A stretch of DNA of 64,000 bases from the NCBI RefSeq assembly GCF_030818775.1, contig NZ_JAUTAU010000001.1:887001-951000 (forward strand). Direction: 5' to 3'. The notes beneath the pieces are model-generated. The model did no database searches. It worked only from the letters and a program-made list of their open reading frames with translations, and had not been told where the DNA came from. Position 1 is the stretch's first letter, and each line of letters starts with the position of its first letter. The DNA is from Bacillus sp. SORGH_AS_0510. GTDB lineage: Bacteria; Bacillota; Bacilli; Bacillales; Cytobacillaceae. Both the position numbers and the translations under genes were made by a program. Shown in pieces: positions 45,677 to 53,432 of this stretch.

Positions 45677-45712
45677 AAAGCTTGTGAGGAATAGGGCCTC
45701 ACAAGCTTTATT
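45677..45712 (+). terminator. Intrinsic terminator
   Basis: A perfect stem AAAGCTTGTGAGG / CCTCACAAGCTTT with a short loop, 5 bases after the Yip1-like gene stop; the T-run after it is short. Confidence 0.75.
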
Positions 45713-45745
45713 ATCATACTGATTAGTGTTACGCAGCAAAACTTT

Positions 45746-45937
45746 CTAATTGTTATTTTTAACATCCAAATACCGATCATACAGCTCCAGGCATTCAAGT
45801 AATTCTGATTTATACACCATTAACGCTTTCCGAACAATGGCACTATGGCTGCTGTTCTCAAGCTCCTGTTTGCATTCCTCTAAATCTTTCTTTTTCATCA
45901 CCGATAGCTCACTAAACATAAAATGAAGATTCTCCAC
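45746..45937 (-). CDS. Small helical protein of unknown function
   Basis: 63 residues from a GTG at 45937, preceded by GGGGAGAG. Soluble, charged and predicted all-helical, with ELSVMKKKDLEECKQELENS at the front and LYDRYLDVKNNN at the end. Similar small proteins are common in bacilli, but I cannot name the family. It is divergent from the 46124 gene, with REPIN copy 12 between them. Confidence 0.55.
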   Translation of the reverse strand: MENLHFMFSELSVMKKKDLEECKQELENSSHSAIVRKALMVYKSELLECLELYDRYLDVKNNN

Positions 45938-46020
45938 ATTTCCACTCTCCCCAACATATCAAGCTTCTAATCTAATGTTCTCTTTCACAAGTATGGCCGA
46001 AAAAAACGAAAAACATACAT

Positions 46021-46064
46021 GGGGACAGTCCCCCGCTGCGCTAAAGCGCCGGGGGACTGTCCCC
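46021..46064. repeat. REPIN-like palindromic element, copy 12
   Basis: 44-bp element in reverse orientation, between two divergent starts and about 60 bases before the exporter gene. It is not next to any stop codon. Confidence 0.9.
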
Positions 46065-46123
46065 ACAAAATCAATAGTTTTACGATATAATGAATAGAAC
46101 TAGGTTAGAAGAGGGTAGGTATT

Positions 46124-47182
46124 ATGGGGTTAGTTAGAAAGAAAAAGTTTGTGGGAGGGCGGATTGTTAAGACTGGTATTGCCGTCCTGTTAACATCCGT
46201 TATTTGTTATTTATTAAAATGGCCGGAAATGTTTGCTGTTATTACCGCGATCGTCACGATTGAGCCGACGGTTCATGACTCTATTAGAAAAGCATTTGTT
46301 CGTTTTCCGGCTTCAGCGATTGGGGCTGCGTATTCGGTGCTTTTTACGTATGCTCTAGGGGATACACCGTTTACCTATACATTGGTTGCTTTAGGAACCA
46401 TCATAACGTGTAATGCACTACGATTACACGATGGGATTGTGGTTGCTACCCTTACAGGGGTAGCGATGATCTCCACTGTTCATGATCAATATATCGTCTC
46501 TTTTTTCGTCAGACTGGGAACAACCACTACAGGACTTGTAGTATCTTCCTTAGTGAATCTTCTAGTGATCCGTCCTGATTACTCGGAGAGCATTATGACG
46601 AAAATTCAACAGCTTTCTAGAGAAGCTGGTTCTTTTCTTGAAAAAAGAGGGCAGGAGATTTTGTGCCAGCAGCCGCTCCACAAGGAAACAGCCTTGCAAT
46701 TTAGGAAGCTAGTAAAAGATATAGATAGTATTGAAACGTTGTGTAAGTACCAGAAAGAAGAATGGAGGTATCACCAATTTACCCGTGAACAGGTGAGGGT
46801 CTTCCACTACGAATATAAGAAGTTAATGGGCTACCATCAATTAATCTACCATCTAGGGAATCTCAATGCTCTTCCTATAGTGAAATGGACCTTGCAGTTA
46901 GAAGTTAGGCAAGTGATTCTCGATACCATAACATCACTGAAATCTATCCTTAGTCAACAACACTTGGACATCTCTGATTCTCATCGCCAGCTAGTTCAAG
47001 GGTTGCTCAAACAATTCCGTCAGGCTCAGATGGAACGGGAGGATCAGAGTAAGGAGCAGGAAGAGCAGCACAATCATCACATTTTCCAACCACAACTGGT
47101 GCTGCTTTATGAGCTTCTAGCCATTAATGATGTACTCGAAACAGTGACAGTCCCCCACTGCGTTAAAGCAGTGGGGGACTGA
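46124..47182 (+). CDS. FUSC / aromatic acid exporter family membrane protein
   Basis: 352 residues. The N-terminal 160 residues contain about five membrane helices with the family pattern GIAVLLTSVICYLLKWPEMFAVITAIVTIEPT; the C-terminal half is a soluble coiled-coil-like domain. The ATG at 46124 follows GAGGGTAGG. Relatives are labelled aromatic acid exporters, though the substrate is rarely tested. The last residues (TVPHCVKAVGD) and the TGA come from REPIN copy 13. The native domain probably ended just before it. Confidence 0.78.
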   Translation: MGLVRKKKFVGGRIVKTGIAVLLTSVICYLLKWPEMFAVITAIVTIEPTVHDSIRKAFVRFPASAIGAAYSVLFTYALGDTPFTYTLVALGTIITCNALRLHDGIVVATLTGVAMISTVHDQYIVSFFVRLGTTTTGLVVSSLVNLLVIRPDYSESIMTKIQQLSREAGSFLEKRGQEILCQQPLHKETALQFRKLVKDIDSIETLCKYQKEEWRYHQFTREQVRVFHYEYKKLMGYHQLIYHLGNLNALPIVKWTLQLEVRQVILDTITSLKSILSQQHLDISDSHRQLVQGLLKQFRQAQMEREDQSKEQEEQHNHHIFQPQLVLLYELLAINDVLETVTVPHCVKAVGD

Positions 47183-47186
47183 CCCC
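47144..47186. repeat. REPIN-like element, copy 13, providing the exporter stop codon
   Basis: A somewhat degenerate copy (left arm GTGACAGTCCCCC, centre ACTGCGTTAAAGCAGT). The right arm reads GGGGGACTGACCCC, the same T-to-A change as in copy 11, and again creates the in-frame TGA. Confidence 0.82.
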
Positions 47187-47325
47187 ATTTTTCATATTAG
47201 AATTTGTCGAAGGTTGCTAGGTTTGTAGGGTGAAAAAAATGGTAGAATGGAGGTACAACTGTATATGGTGAGGGTGCCGGTTGTTGATCTTCTTGCCTTG
47301 ATTAAAAAGGGAGGGAGGTGATAAT

Positions 47326-47469
47326 CTGGAGTATTTTCTTGAAATTCTACAAGAAATTCTGAAGGGACTAGTGCGTGAAGTGACCGCTTATTTGTTTCGA
47401 AGGAATGTCCTGGAACACAAGAAAACCACCCTACGCCGTCGCAAGCTAAAGGGTGGTTCTCATAAATAA
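47326..47469 (+). CDS. Candidate small basic protein with CTG start
   Basis: 47 residues if read from the CTG at 47326, which lies a normal distance after GGGAGGTG; no ATG, GTG or TTG occurs between the upstream in-frame stop and this point. The product would begin LEYFLEILQEILKGLVREV and end KTTLRRRKLKGGSHK, an amphipathic helix followed by a basic tail. Small proteins ending in this style accompany holin-like or type I toxin loci in some bacilli, from memory only. The coding 3' end contains a strong hairpin (47424-47458) and a terminator follows. Alternatively this is a structured RNA gene. Confidence 0.4.
   Translation: MEYFLEILQEILKGLVREVTAYLFRRNVLEHKKTTLRRRKLKGGSHK
47424..47458 (+). other. 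Stable hairpin within a small transcript
   Basis: The perfect 9-bp stem AACCACCCT / AGGGTGGTT overlaps the end of the candidate small gene. The same CAACCACCCTGACGG stretch recurs 30 bases later, so two alternative foldings with the AGGGTGGTT arm are possible. Confidence 0.55.
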
Positions 47470-47508
47470 CCTCATAAACAACAACCACCCTGACGGTAGC
47501 AGTTGTAG

Positions 47509-47536
47509 GAGAAGTGTTCCCGCACTTCTCTTTTTT
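47509..47536 (+). terminator. Intrinsic terminator of the small transcript
   Basis: The stem GAGAAGTG / CACTTCTC with a 6-base loop is followed by TTTTTT. Confidence 0.85.
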
Positions 47537-47677
47537 ATTATATATCCATTATACAAAAGAATATTCCTATTTAGAAGTATTGAAATGACCTATAGCTTTC
47601 TACGCACTGCCCGTAGCTTCCCCAAAATACCTCTTCCGGATTATCATTCCGTTTTGTGTCTTTCATTGCATGTTTAA

Positions 47678-47815
47678 TCATGCCTTCATGCGGTCAGGGA
47701 GATTCTGAATGGATTGAACGACCAGATCCAGCTTTGACTCGATACGATAAAGCAGATACAGCGTAACCACAATAGGAAAACCCACTTCGCTAATAAGAGG
47801 AATGATTTGCTCCAC
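47678..47815 (-). CDS. YvrJ family small membrane protein
   Basis: 45 residues from a GTG at 47815 that follows AAAGGAG. The sequence MEQIIPLISEVGFPIVVTLY, then LLYRIESKLDLVVQSI, is a close match to the YvrJ family as I remember it: one membrane helix and a short amphipathic tail. It is the third member of the usual DUF1659-DUF2922-YvrJ trio, separated here from DUF2922 by REPIN copy 14. The function of the trio is unknown. Confidence 0.82.
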   Translation of the reverse strand: MEQIIPLISEVGFPIVVTLYLLYRIESKLDLVVQSIQNLPDRMKA

Positions 47816-47842
47816 GAAAGTTCACTCCTTTCTCATGAAATT

Positions 47843-47886
47843 GGGGACAGTCCCCCAATGCGCTAAAGCGCTGGGGGACTGTCCCC
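47843..47886. repeat. REPIN-like palindromic element, copy 14
   Basis: 44-bp element in reverse orientation with an AATGCGCTAAAGCGCT centre, lying 11 bases beyond the DUF2922 stop and 27 bases before the YvrJ start, so it interrupts the trio operon. Confidence 0.9.
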
Positions 47887-47897
47887 ACCCTGGTTTA

Positions 47898-48116
47898 TTA
47901 GACTAGTTCGTAGTCTGTTACGTTGCGTTCGACGACTCTTGCACCTTTCACTGCAGCGAGCTTCCCGCTGCTAGTGGAAAATACATCGGCTGCAATAATT
48001 TGGGCCATGGACAGTTTCACTACTTCTTCATCGATCGGCTCTTTTGGATTATCAATCGAAATACGGGCACTCTTACCAAGCTCCGTTGTGAATTCCAACT
48101 CCAATGCTTTTGCCAT
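47898..48116 (-). CDS. DUF2922 family protein
   Basis: 72 residues from the ATG at 48116, preceded by GAGGAGGTG. The pattern MAKALELEFTTELGKSARIS, then PKEPIDEEVVKLSMAQIIAADVF, is typical of DUF2922, a small beta-rich domain found in bacilli with DUF1659 and YvrJ. Cytoplasmic; role unknown. Part of a minus-strand operon. Confidence 0.85.
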   Translation of the reverse strand: MAKALELEFTTELGKSARISIDNPKEPIDEEVVKLSMAQIIAADVFSTSSGKLAAVKGARVVERNVTDYELV

Positions 48117-48170
48117 TCTATTCACCTCCTCTGCGTCTATTTTTCATCCTGTTTCATTCGCCCCTCACTC

Positions 48171-48392
48171 TTAGTCGATAATATTAGTGGTGTCATTGCG
48201 CTCTACCTTGCTTAGAACGTCGGTACATAACACACTAATTGCTTGTGCGGCCTGGTGTAGCTGGTCTGTCGTAGATCCGCTTTTCACGTTGCTAAATGTT
48301 TTTGCACGGAAAATTGGATTTCCTTCACCATCCACAACGCCTGTTTCAAACACCAATCGAAGCTTCGTTCCTTCTAATAACGCTTGTGCCAT
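48171..48392 (-). CDS. DUF1659 family protein
   Basis: 73 residues from the ATG at 48392, preceded by the strong site AAAGGAGGTG. The sequence pattern LRLVFETGVVDGEGNPIFRAKTFSNV, with the ending AISVLCTDVLSKVER, fits DUF1659. It is the first gene of the trio operon, followed by DUF2922 (54 bases later) and YvrJ. The function is unknown. Confidence 0.85.
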   Translation of the reverse strand: MAQALLEGTKLRLVFETGVVDGEGNPIFRAKTFSNVKSGSTTDQLHQAAQAISVLCTDVLSKVERNDTTNIID

Positions 48393-48469
48393 CTCGTTCA
48401 CCTCCTTTCACCCTTTATATAGAGAGAAAGAAACATAAACGACAGGCCCTTTAAAAACTTTTTTTATGG

Positions 48470-48521
48470 GGGGACAGTCCCCCGATGCGGTAGTGCTTTA
48501 CTGTGCCAGGGGACTGTCCCC
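48470..48521. repeat. Divergent REP element related to the 39-bp array units
   Basis: Standard arms (GGGGACAGTCCCC, GGGGACTGTCCCC) around a different centre, GATGCGGTAGTGCTTTACTGTGCCA. That centre resembles the inner part of the 39-bp array units at 18217 (GGTAGTGCGTTACTAGG), so it links the array to the REPIN family. It lies downstream of the wall-binding gene. Confidence 0.85.
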
Positions 48522-48527
48522 CCCCCA

Positions 48528-48560
48528 ATAAAAAAAGGCCCTTTTTATCAAAAGGGCCTT
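48528..48560 (-). terminator. Intrinsic terminator of the wall-binding protein gene
   Basis: On the minus strand a stem AAGGCCCTTTT / AAAAGGGCCTT is followed by a T-run, 17 bases after the stop of the 48577-49485 gene. Confidence 0.85.
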
Positions 48561-48576
48561 AATTTTATCCAATATT

Positions 48577-49485
48577 TTATTCTCCTTCAGATCCCCATGA
48601 GATCATGTAGGTGTCTTCGTCGGTATTGATGTAAATGAAGACATCTCCTGATTCCGCTTCACCATTTTGTTTTGCTTGAGCGACTAAATCATTTAGCTGT
48701 GCTTCTGTTACTGAGATTCCTAATGCAAGAGATAGCTTGTTTAGTAGTTCTCCAAATGCAGGGGCTCCCATAATTAATCCATCTGGCATAGCGAAACCAA
48801 TCGTTTCTTCGCCAGAAAATAAATCATAGGCATCTGATTCTGCATCATATTTTACTGTTACGCCATATTGAGCGGCAATCTTAGCTATTGTTGCAGCCAC
48901 ATCTTCGATTACAGCTCCGTCGGAACCAATTTTCTTTCCTTCAATCGTTGTATTGGTCGCCATTCCTGTGCTGTAGAAGAAGTACGTTTTTCCATTAATG
49001 ACGTTCCAGCCAAGGAACATTTTCCCGCTGGAAAGATTGAAATAATACCATTTACCGCCAGACTGCAGCCAGCCTGTTTTCATTGCACCGCTTGAACTCA
49101 AATAATACCAGTCAGGACCAATTTTTATCCAGCCAGTCTTCATTGCACCCGAGCTTTCGAAGTAATACCACTGTTTTGATATGTATACCCAACCAGTTTT
49201 CATCGCACCGCTAGAATCGAAGTAGTACCATTTGTTGCTGAGCTGAACCCAGCCGGTTTTCATGATGCCAGATGCGTCAAAGTAATACCATTTGTTATTT
49301 AGAAGGAGCCAGCCCTTTTGTAATGCGCCGTTCGCATTGTAATAAGTCCAATAGCTGCCCTTTTTTACCCATTGATTTTGATACTTAACAGCAGTCGTGC
49401 CAGATGTTGCTGCAAAGGATGAAACAGGTGATACAAGCAGCGTTAAGCCGGTCACCAAGGCTACAGCTTGAAGAATCTTTTTCAT
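48577..49485 (-). CDS. Secreted cell-wall-binding (choline-binding-type repeat) protein
   Basis: 302 residues. A signal peptide (ILQAVALVTGLTLLVSPVSSFAA) precedes seven or so 20-residue repeats of the GW type (KTGWVQLSNKWYYFDSSGAM), as in choline-binding and related wall-binding modules, to about residue 185. The C-terminal 110 residues form a soluble domain with no recognised catalytic motif, ending in acidic strands (VFIYINTDEDTYMISWGSEGE). It is expected to attach non-covalently to wall polymers. The upstream gene and the terminator suggest it is monocistronic. Confidence 0.85.
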   Translation of the reverse strand: MKKILQAVALVTGLTLLVSPVSSFAATSGTTAVKYQNQWVKKGSYWTYYNANGALQKGWLLLNNKWYYFDASGIMKTGWVQLSNKWYYFDSSGAMKTGWVYISKQWYYFESSGAMKTGWIKIGPDWYYLSSSGAMKTGWLQSGGKWYYFNLSSGKMFLGWNVINGKTYFFYSTGMATNTTIEGKKIGSDGAVIEDVAATIAKIAAQYGVTVKYDAESDAYDLFSGEETIGFAMPDGLIMGAPAFGELLNKLSLALGISVTEAQLNDLVAQAKQNGEAESGDVFIYINTDEDTYMISWGSEGE

Positions 49486-49732
49486 ATGATTGCCCCCTAT
49501 CTTTCTAATACATACTGATTCATTCTACTATCCTAGTTATATGTAGTAAATGGTACATTTTGAGGAAAAGAAGGAAGGAGGTGGGAGTATAGGAAAGAGG
49601 CTGCTCTATATGCTATTAAAGGAAAACTCCGCCAACAATCATAATTAATCGAAAATTTTAACAATTACTGTAACCAACACCACGGGAGAATCGTCATAAT
49701 TATAAAGACCTATACAGGAAGGTGCAGAACCC

Positions 49733-49906
49733 ATGAAGCAGTTAGATCCTATTGCTTTTAAGCAACAAAGAGCGCAGGAAATCTATCGAGAGCAGCTTAA
49801 TAAGAAAAAATTGGCGCAAAAGGAAAAACGGGACATCATTGTATTTGTTATTTGCATTGGTTTGGGCAGCGTGGCTTTAGCCGCATATGAGCTTCTATTC
49901 CATTAA
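49733..49906 (+). CDS. Small single-helix membrane protein
   Basis: 57 residues from the ATG at 49733, with AGGAAGGTG upstream. A strongly charged N-terminal helix (QQRAQEIYREQLNKKKLAQK) precedes one membrane helix (IIVFVICIGLGSVALAAYELL). The family is unknown. It lies between the divergent start of the wall-binding gene and the convergent end of pgcA. The ribosome binding site and clear topology support it as a gene. Confidence 0.6.
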   Translation: MKQLDPIAFKQQRAQEIYREQLNKKKLAQKEKRDIIVFVICIGLGSVALAAYELLFH

Positions 49907-49938
49907 AAAACCCCTGCCTATAAAAATAGACAAGGGGT
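49904..49938 (-). terminator. Intrinsic terminator of pgcA
   Basis: On the minus strand an imperfect stem ACCCCTTGTCTA / TAGGCAGGGGT is followed by TTTTTT; it lies 12 bases after the pgcA stop. Confidence 0.75.
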
Positions 49939-49950
49939 CAAACTAACCAA

Positions 49951-51693
49951 TTAACCTACGATTTCTTTCACTCTATTCATCACAGCCGTTTGAATAGATG
50001 ACAACTTCATTTGGCTGTCCTCTAAAGACGCGCCTTTTACTGCAAAATAGAACTTCGCCTTAGGCTCCGTGCCTGAAGGACGCAAGCAGAACCAAGACCC
50101 GTCTGCCAAGAAGTACTTCAACACATTCGAACGAGGCAGGTCAATCTGGCTTTCTTCACCATTCGCCGCCACACGGATCGAAGTTGCATAATCCTCAATA
50201 GCCGCAACCTTAATTCCAGCTACTTCACTCATTCTCTCCGCTCTAAATGTTTCCATCAAACCGGCAATCTGCTCCGCGCCGTTTTTACCCTTCAACGTAA
50301 TCGACTGAAGTGATTCCTGATAGAAACCATATTTTTCAAAAATCGCAAGCAAGCCTTCGAACATGGTCATGCCTTTTGATTTATAATAAGCCGCAACCTC
50401 TGCTGCAAAAATCGCTGACTGAACCGCATCCTTATCGCGGACAAAATCACCAATCAAGTAGCCATAGCTTTCTTCATAACCGAAAAGGAAAGTGTGCTCG
50501 CCTGTTTGCTCAAATTCATTGATTTTTTCACCGATGAATTTAAAGCCAGTCAGTGTATCCATCGCTTGAACACCGTAATGTTCCGCAATTGCACGACCGA
50601 TTTCAGACGTAACGATCGTTTTAATCACAACGCCATTTGCAGGCAACGTGCCTTGTGCTTGTTTTGAAGATAACAAGTATTCAAGCATAAGAGCGCCCAA
50701 TTGGTTCCCTGTTAATACTGTATATTCGCCGGCATTATTTTTCACAGCCACACCCAAACGGTCTGCATCCGGATCCGTTGCCATCAAGACGTCCGCGCCG
50801 ATTTCGTCGCCGACCTTAATCGCTAATTCAAACGCCGCATGCTCTTCAGGATTTGGCGACTTCACAGTTGAGAAGTTCGCATCCGGTAGCTCTTGCTCGG
50901 CCACCACCGTTACGTTTTCAAAACCGAATGCCTTCAAACCGGCACGAACGGGCTTGTTCCCTGTACCGTGTAATGGAGAGTAAACCACCTTTAATTCTTT
51001 CGCCACACTTGCCACCATCTCAGGGTTTAACTGAAGCGTTTTTAACTGCTCGACATAAGCGTTGTCGATTTCTTCACCTACGTACGTTAATAACCCGCTA
51101 GCAAGTAAATCTTGTTCTTCGCCAACTTCCACGGCTAACTCGTTCTCCACATCATTCACATAGCGAATGATGATATCAGCAGCTTCAGGAGGAAGCTGTC
51201 CGCCGTCTTCGCCGTACACTTTAAAGCCGTTATATTCCGGCGGGTTATGGCTCGCCGTAATCACCGCACCGGAAAAAGCGCCTAAGTATCGAACCGCAAA
51301 AGATAGAACTGGTGTTGGGCGAAGTGCATCAAATACATACGCCTTCACGCCGTGCTTTCCAACCGTCTTTGCCACTTCCAACGCAAACTCAGGTGACTTA
51401 TGACGAGAATCATAGGCAATCACGATGCCGCGTTTCATTGCTTCCTCGCCCTGTTCCACGATATATTGCGCTAAACCTTCTGCCGCTCTGCGGATCGTAT
51501 ACGTATTTAAACGGTTTGTACCAGGTCCAAGCTCACCGCGCATTCCGCCTGTTCCGAACTCAAGGTGCTTATAGAAGCTATCCTCTAACAGACCTGTATT
51601 TTCCTTCATTTCTACTAATTTCTCATTTAAATCATTTTCTAAGCCTGAAAAAGAGAACCATTTATCTGCTTGCTGTGTCCAATTCAAAGTCAT
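49951..51693 (-). CDS. pgcA: Phosphoglucomutase / phosphomannomutase, PgcA-like
   Basis: 580 residues, the length of B. subtilis PgcA. It interconverts hexose 1- and 6-phosphates. The phosphoserine loop is [11 protein letters not shown], the metal loop DPDADRLG, the sugar loop GYEESYGY and the phosphate-binding loop RPSGTEPK. The ATG at 51693 ([13 protein letters not shown]) is chosen because the upstream extension to 51762 has no family likeness and GAGGGAGAG lies just before. Its position beside a mannoside locus fits a role in turning mannose 1-phosphate, the GH130 product, into mannose 6-phosphate; it may also supply glucose 1-phosphate for wall and lipid synthesis. Confidence 0.88.
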   Translation of the reverse strand: MTLNWTQQADKWFSFSGLENDLNEKLVEMKENTGLLEDSFYKHLEFGTGGMRGELGPGTNRLNTYTIRRAAEGLAQYIVEQGEEAMKRGIVIAYDSRHKSPEFALEVAKTVGKHGVKAYVFDALRPTPVLSFAVRYLGAFSGAVITASHNPPEYNGFKVYGEDGGQLPPEAADIIIRYVNDVENELAVEVGEEQDLLASGLLTYVGEEIDNAYVEQLKTLQLNPEMVASVAKELKVVYSPLHGTGNKPVRAGLKAFGFENVTVVAEQELPDANFSTVKSPNPEEHAAFELAIKVGDEIGADVLMATDPDADRLGVAVKNNAGEYTVLTGNQLGALMLEYLLSSKQAQGTLPANGVVIKTIVTSEIGRAIAEHYGVQAMDTLTGFKFIGEKINEFEQTGEHTFLFGYEESYGYLIGDFVRDKDAVQSAIFAAEVAAYYKSKGMTMFEGLLAIFEKYGFYQESLQSITLKGKNGAEQIAGLMETFRAERMSEVAGIKVAAIEDYATSIRVAANGEESQIDLPRSNVLKYFLADGSWFCLRPSGTEPKAKFYFAVKGASLEDSQMKLSSIQTAVMNRVKEIVG

Positions 51694-51794
51694 CTCTCCC
51701 TCTATTTTTCCTCTTATTAGAATAAACCCTGTCCAGGATTTGGACAAGGTGTATTTGCTCACATTACAAGAATGTATAAAATTCGACTTCTAGA

Positions 51795-51990
51795 ATTGTC
51801 CAGCTCCAGCGCCTAGCCAGTTTTCATCCTGAATAATCTGCCTTGAGTATCTTGTGTCAATCCTGGCTTGATTAAGCGATGATTGTTACAGCTCGGGTCA
51901 AATAACCTTCGGCAAGTAAAGTCAAAGAGCGACTTTTCTTGCCGTAGAACATTTGCCTGTTGGGGCTAACCAAGGCGCTTCCGCTTTTCT
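51795..51990. repeat. Long intergenic repeat element of a second common Bacillaceae type
   Basis: About 195 non-coding bases with the ends TTGTCCAGCTCCAGCGCC and AAGGCGCTTCCGCTTTTCT, which I recall from many bacillus intergenic regions. AGCGCC and GGCGCT form inverted ends. The interior holds a hairpin, GGCAAGTAAAGTC / GACTTTTCTTGCC (51911-51943, one mismatch). It fills the gap between pgcA and the LacI gene. Confidence 0.7.
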
Positions 51991-51993
51991 ACT

Positions 51994-53019
51994 TTATCCA
52001 ATTTTATGGAATGCTGCAGTTGAATCTCTCACAATCAACTTCGTCGGAAGGAGGATTTCCTGAATTGGCTCATCCCGATGGTAAATGCGCCACCACAACT
52101 GTTCCACCGCTTTTTTACCAAAATAGCGTAAATCGATATCCATCGTGGTAATCTTTGGTGTCGAAAGTTGCGACAACTGTCCATTATCAAAATTGCAAAC
52201 AGACACATCGTCCGGAATCTTGTAGCCCTTTTGCTGTAATAAGGAAGTAATCAGAAATCCATGGCCGTCATTCACGCAGAACCAGGCGCTCGGCTTCGTT
52301 TCCAGTGCTTCAAAATACTGATGTAATTCCCCTAAATCCTCCTGCGCTTTTGAAAAAATGAACTCATGCTTCGGCTCCAACCCGTATTTTCTAAGCGCAA
52401 GTAAATACCCCTCGAAACGTTCTTGATAGCTCGGTGAAAAATCGACGTCACCTAAGAATGCAATGTCCTGATGCCCTAACTGAATTAAATGCTCCACCGC
52501 AGTGTAAGCGCCGAAACGATTGTTGGTTAAAATGGCATCGGCTTGAAGGATCGGGTCATGATGGTCAATTAAAACCGTTGGAATCCCTGTATCGATTACT
52601 TTAGCAATATAATCTGTACTTATATGAGATAAGATGATGATGCCATCGATTTCATGATTGGTCAGAAGAGAAGGCAGAATTAACTTTTCTTTCGACTCTT
52701 GGTTAATCGATTCAATAAATAAGTTCATGCCGCGTTCTCTTACTTCTTTTTCTACACTTAAATAAATTTCTCCGAAAAAGCTGACTAATGAAAAAGCGAA
52801 ATCGGAGGCAATGAGGGCAATGTTTTTAGGCCCCGTTTGTTCTACTTGCTTCTGTTTGCGGCTCCCTGCATATTGATACCCCAGTTCGTCTGCAACCTTT
52901 TGCACCAGTTGTCTCGTTTCCTCGCTAACTCCCGGTTTCCCTGACAAAGCCTGAGAAACAGAGTTCTTCGATATATTAAGCCTATCGGCTATGTCCTGCA
53001 TCGATACCTTTCTTTCCAT
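51994..53019 (-). CDS. LacI-family transcriptional regulator of the mannoside locus
   Basis: 341 residues. The N-terminal helix-turn-helix MQDIADRLNISKNSVSQALSGKPGVS is followed by the hinge and a periplasmic-binding-like sugar-sensing domain (ALIASDFAFSLVSFFGEIYL onwards, IDHHDP, DFNDGHGF-like region). It is divergent from the transport and catabolic genes it probably represses. A perfect palindrome TTGTAACGTTACAA lies 66 bases before its own start and a second near-copy overlaps the start region of the catabolic operon promoter, so it probably controls both directions. The inducer is likely a mannoside or its phosphorylated product (inference). Confidence 0.87.
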   Translation of the reverse strand: MERKVSMQDIADRLNISKNSVSQALSGKPGVSEETRQLVQKVADELGYQYAGSRKQKQVEQTGPKNIALIASDFAFSLVSFFGEIYLSVEKEVRERGMNLFIESINQESKEKLILPSLLTNHEIDGIIILSHISTDYIAKVIDTGIPTVLIDHHDPILQADAILTNNRFGAYTAVEHLIQLGHQDIAFLGDVDFSPSYQERFEGYLLALRKYGLEPKHEFIFSKAQEDLGELHQYFEALETKPSAWFCVNDGHGFLITSLLQQKGYKIPDDVSVCNFDNGQLSQLSTPKITTMDIDLRYFGKKAVEQLWWRIYHRDEPIQEILLPTKLIVRDSTAAFHKIG

Positions 53020-53084
53020 ATCAAGATCTCCCTTTATATAGTAACTTTACGTTAAGTTATTTTGTAATTTAAATTGTAATTATA

Positions 53085-53098
53085 TTGTAACGTTACAA
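53085..53098. promoter_or_regulatory. LacI-type operator
   Basis: A perfect 14-bp palindrome TTGTAACGTTACAA with the central CG typical of LacI-family sites, between the regulator and the transport operon. Confidence 0.75.
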
Positions 53099-53156
53099 AT
53101 AAATTATTTCAATAGAACTTTCATCGTTGGTAATGTAATTTTTTCATAAAATATGT

Positions 53157-53185
53157 TTGACATTACAGAATTGCAGTGCAATAAT
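53157..53185 (+). promoter_or_regulatory. Sigma-A-type promoter of the mannoside operon
   Basis: TTGACA, 17 bases, then AATAAT. It lies about 250 bases before the binding-protein start, giving a long leader, and has an operator directly after its -10. Confidence 0.7.
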
Positions 53186-53189
53186 GTAC

Positions 53190-53203
53190 TTGTAACGTTA
53201 ATA
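53190..53203. promoter_or_regulatory. Second LacI-type operator over the transcription start
   Basis: TTGTAACGTTAATA matches the perfect operator at 12 of 14 positions. It begins 5 bases after the -10 element, where a bound repressor would block initiation. Confidence 0.65.
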
Positions 53204-53337
53204 GCGACATTACAAGTTAACTAATTTGCTAGTTTTGTAATGGTGAAATCATTTAAAAAGAAAAGAGGGATTCTGGCAAAGCTGATCTCCATGACAAAAT
53301 GATTTACACGTCTATTGTAAATTTTTTTGCAGGACAA

Positions 53338-53351
53338 TGATAGCGTTATCA
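53338..53351. promoter_or_regulatory. CcpA cre site
   Basis: TGATAGCGTTATCA fits the consensus TGWNANCGNTNWCA at every fixed position and is a perfect palindrome that extends to AATGATAGCGTTATCATT. It lies in the leader between promoter and first gene, so carbon catabolite repression by roadblock is likely. Confidence 0.8.
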
Positions 53352-53432
53352 TTATTTCTTTTAGTAGTTTCGTAATCATGTTTTACACTTCTTCAAATTA
53401 AGACAAGATATTAATAATTGGAGGAACTTACG

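Noticed and set aside
47192..47488. Minus-strand frame of 98 residues
   Set aside because: No ribosome binding site or family likeness; the plus strand carries the ribosome binding site, hairpin and terminator.
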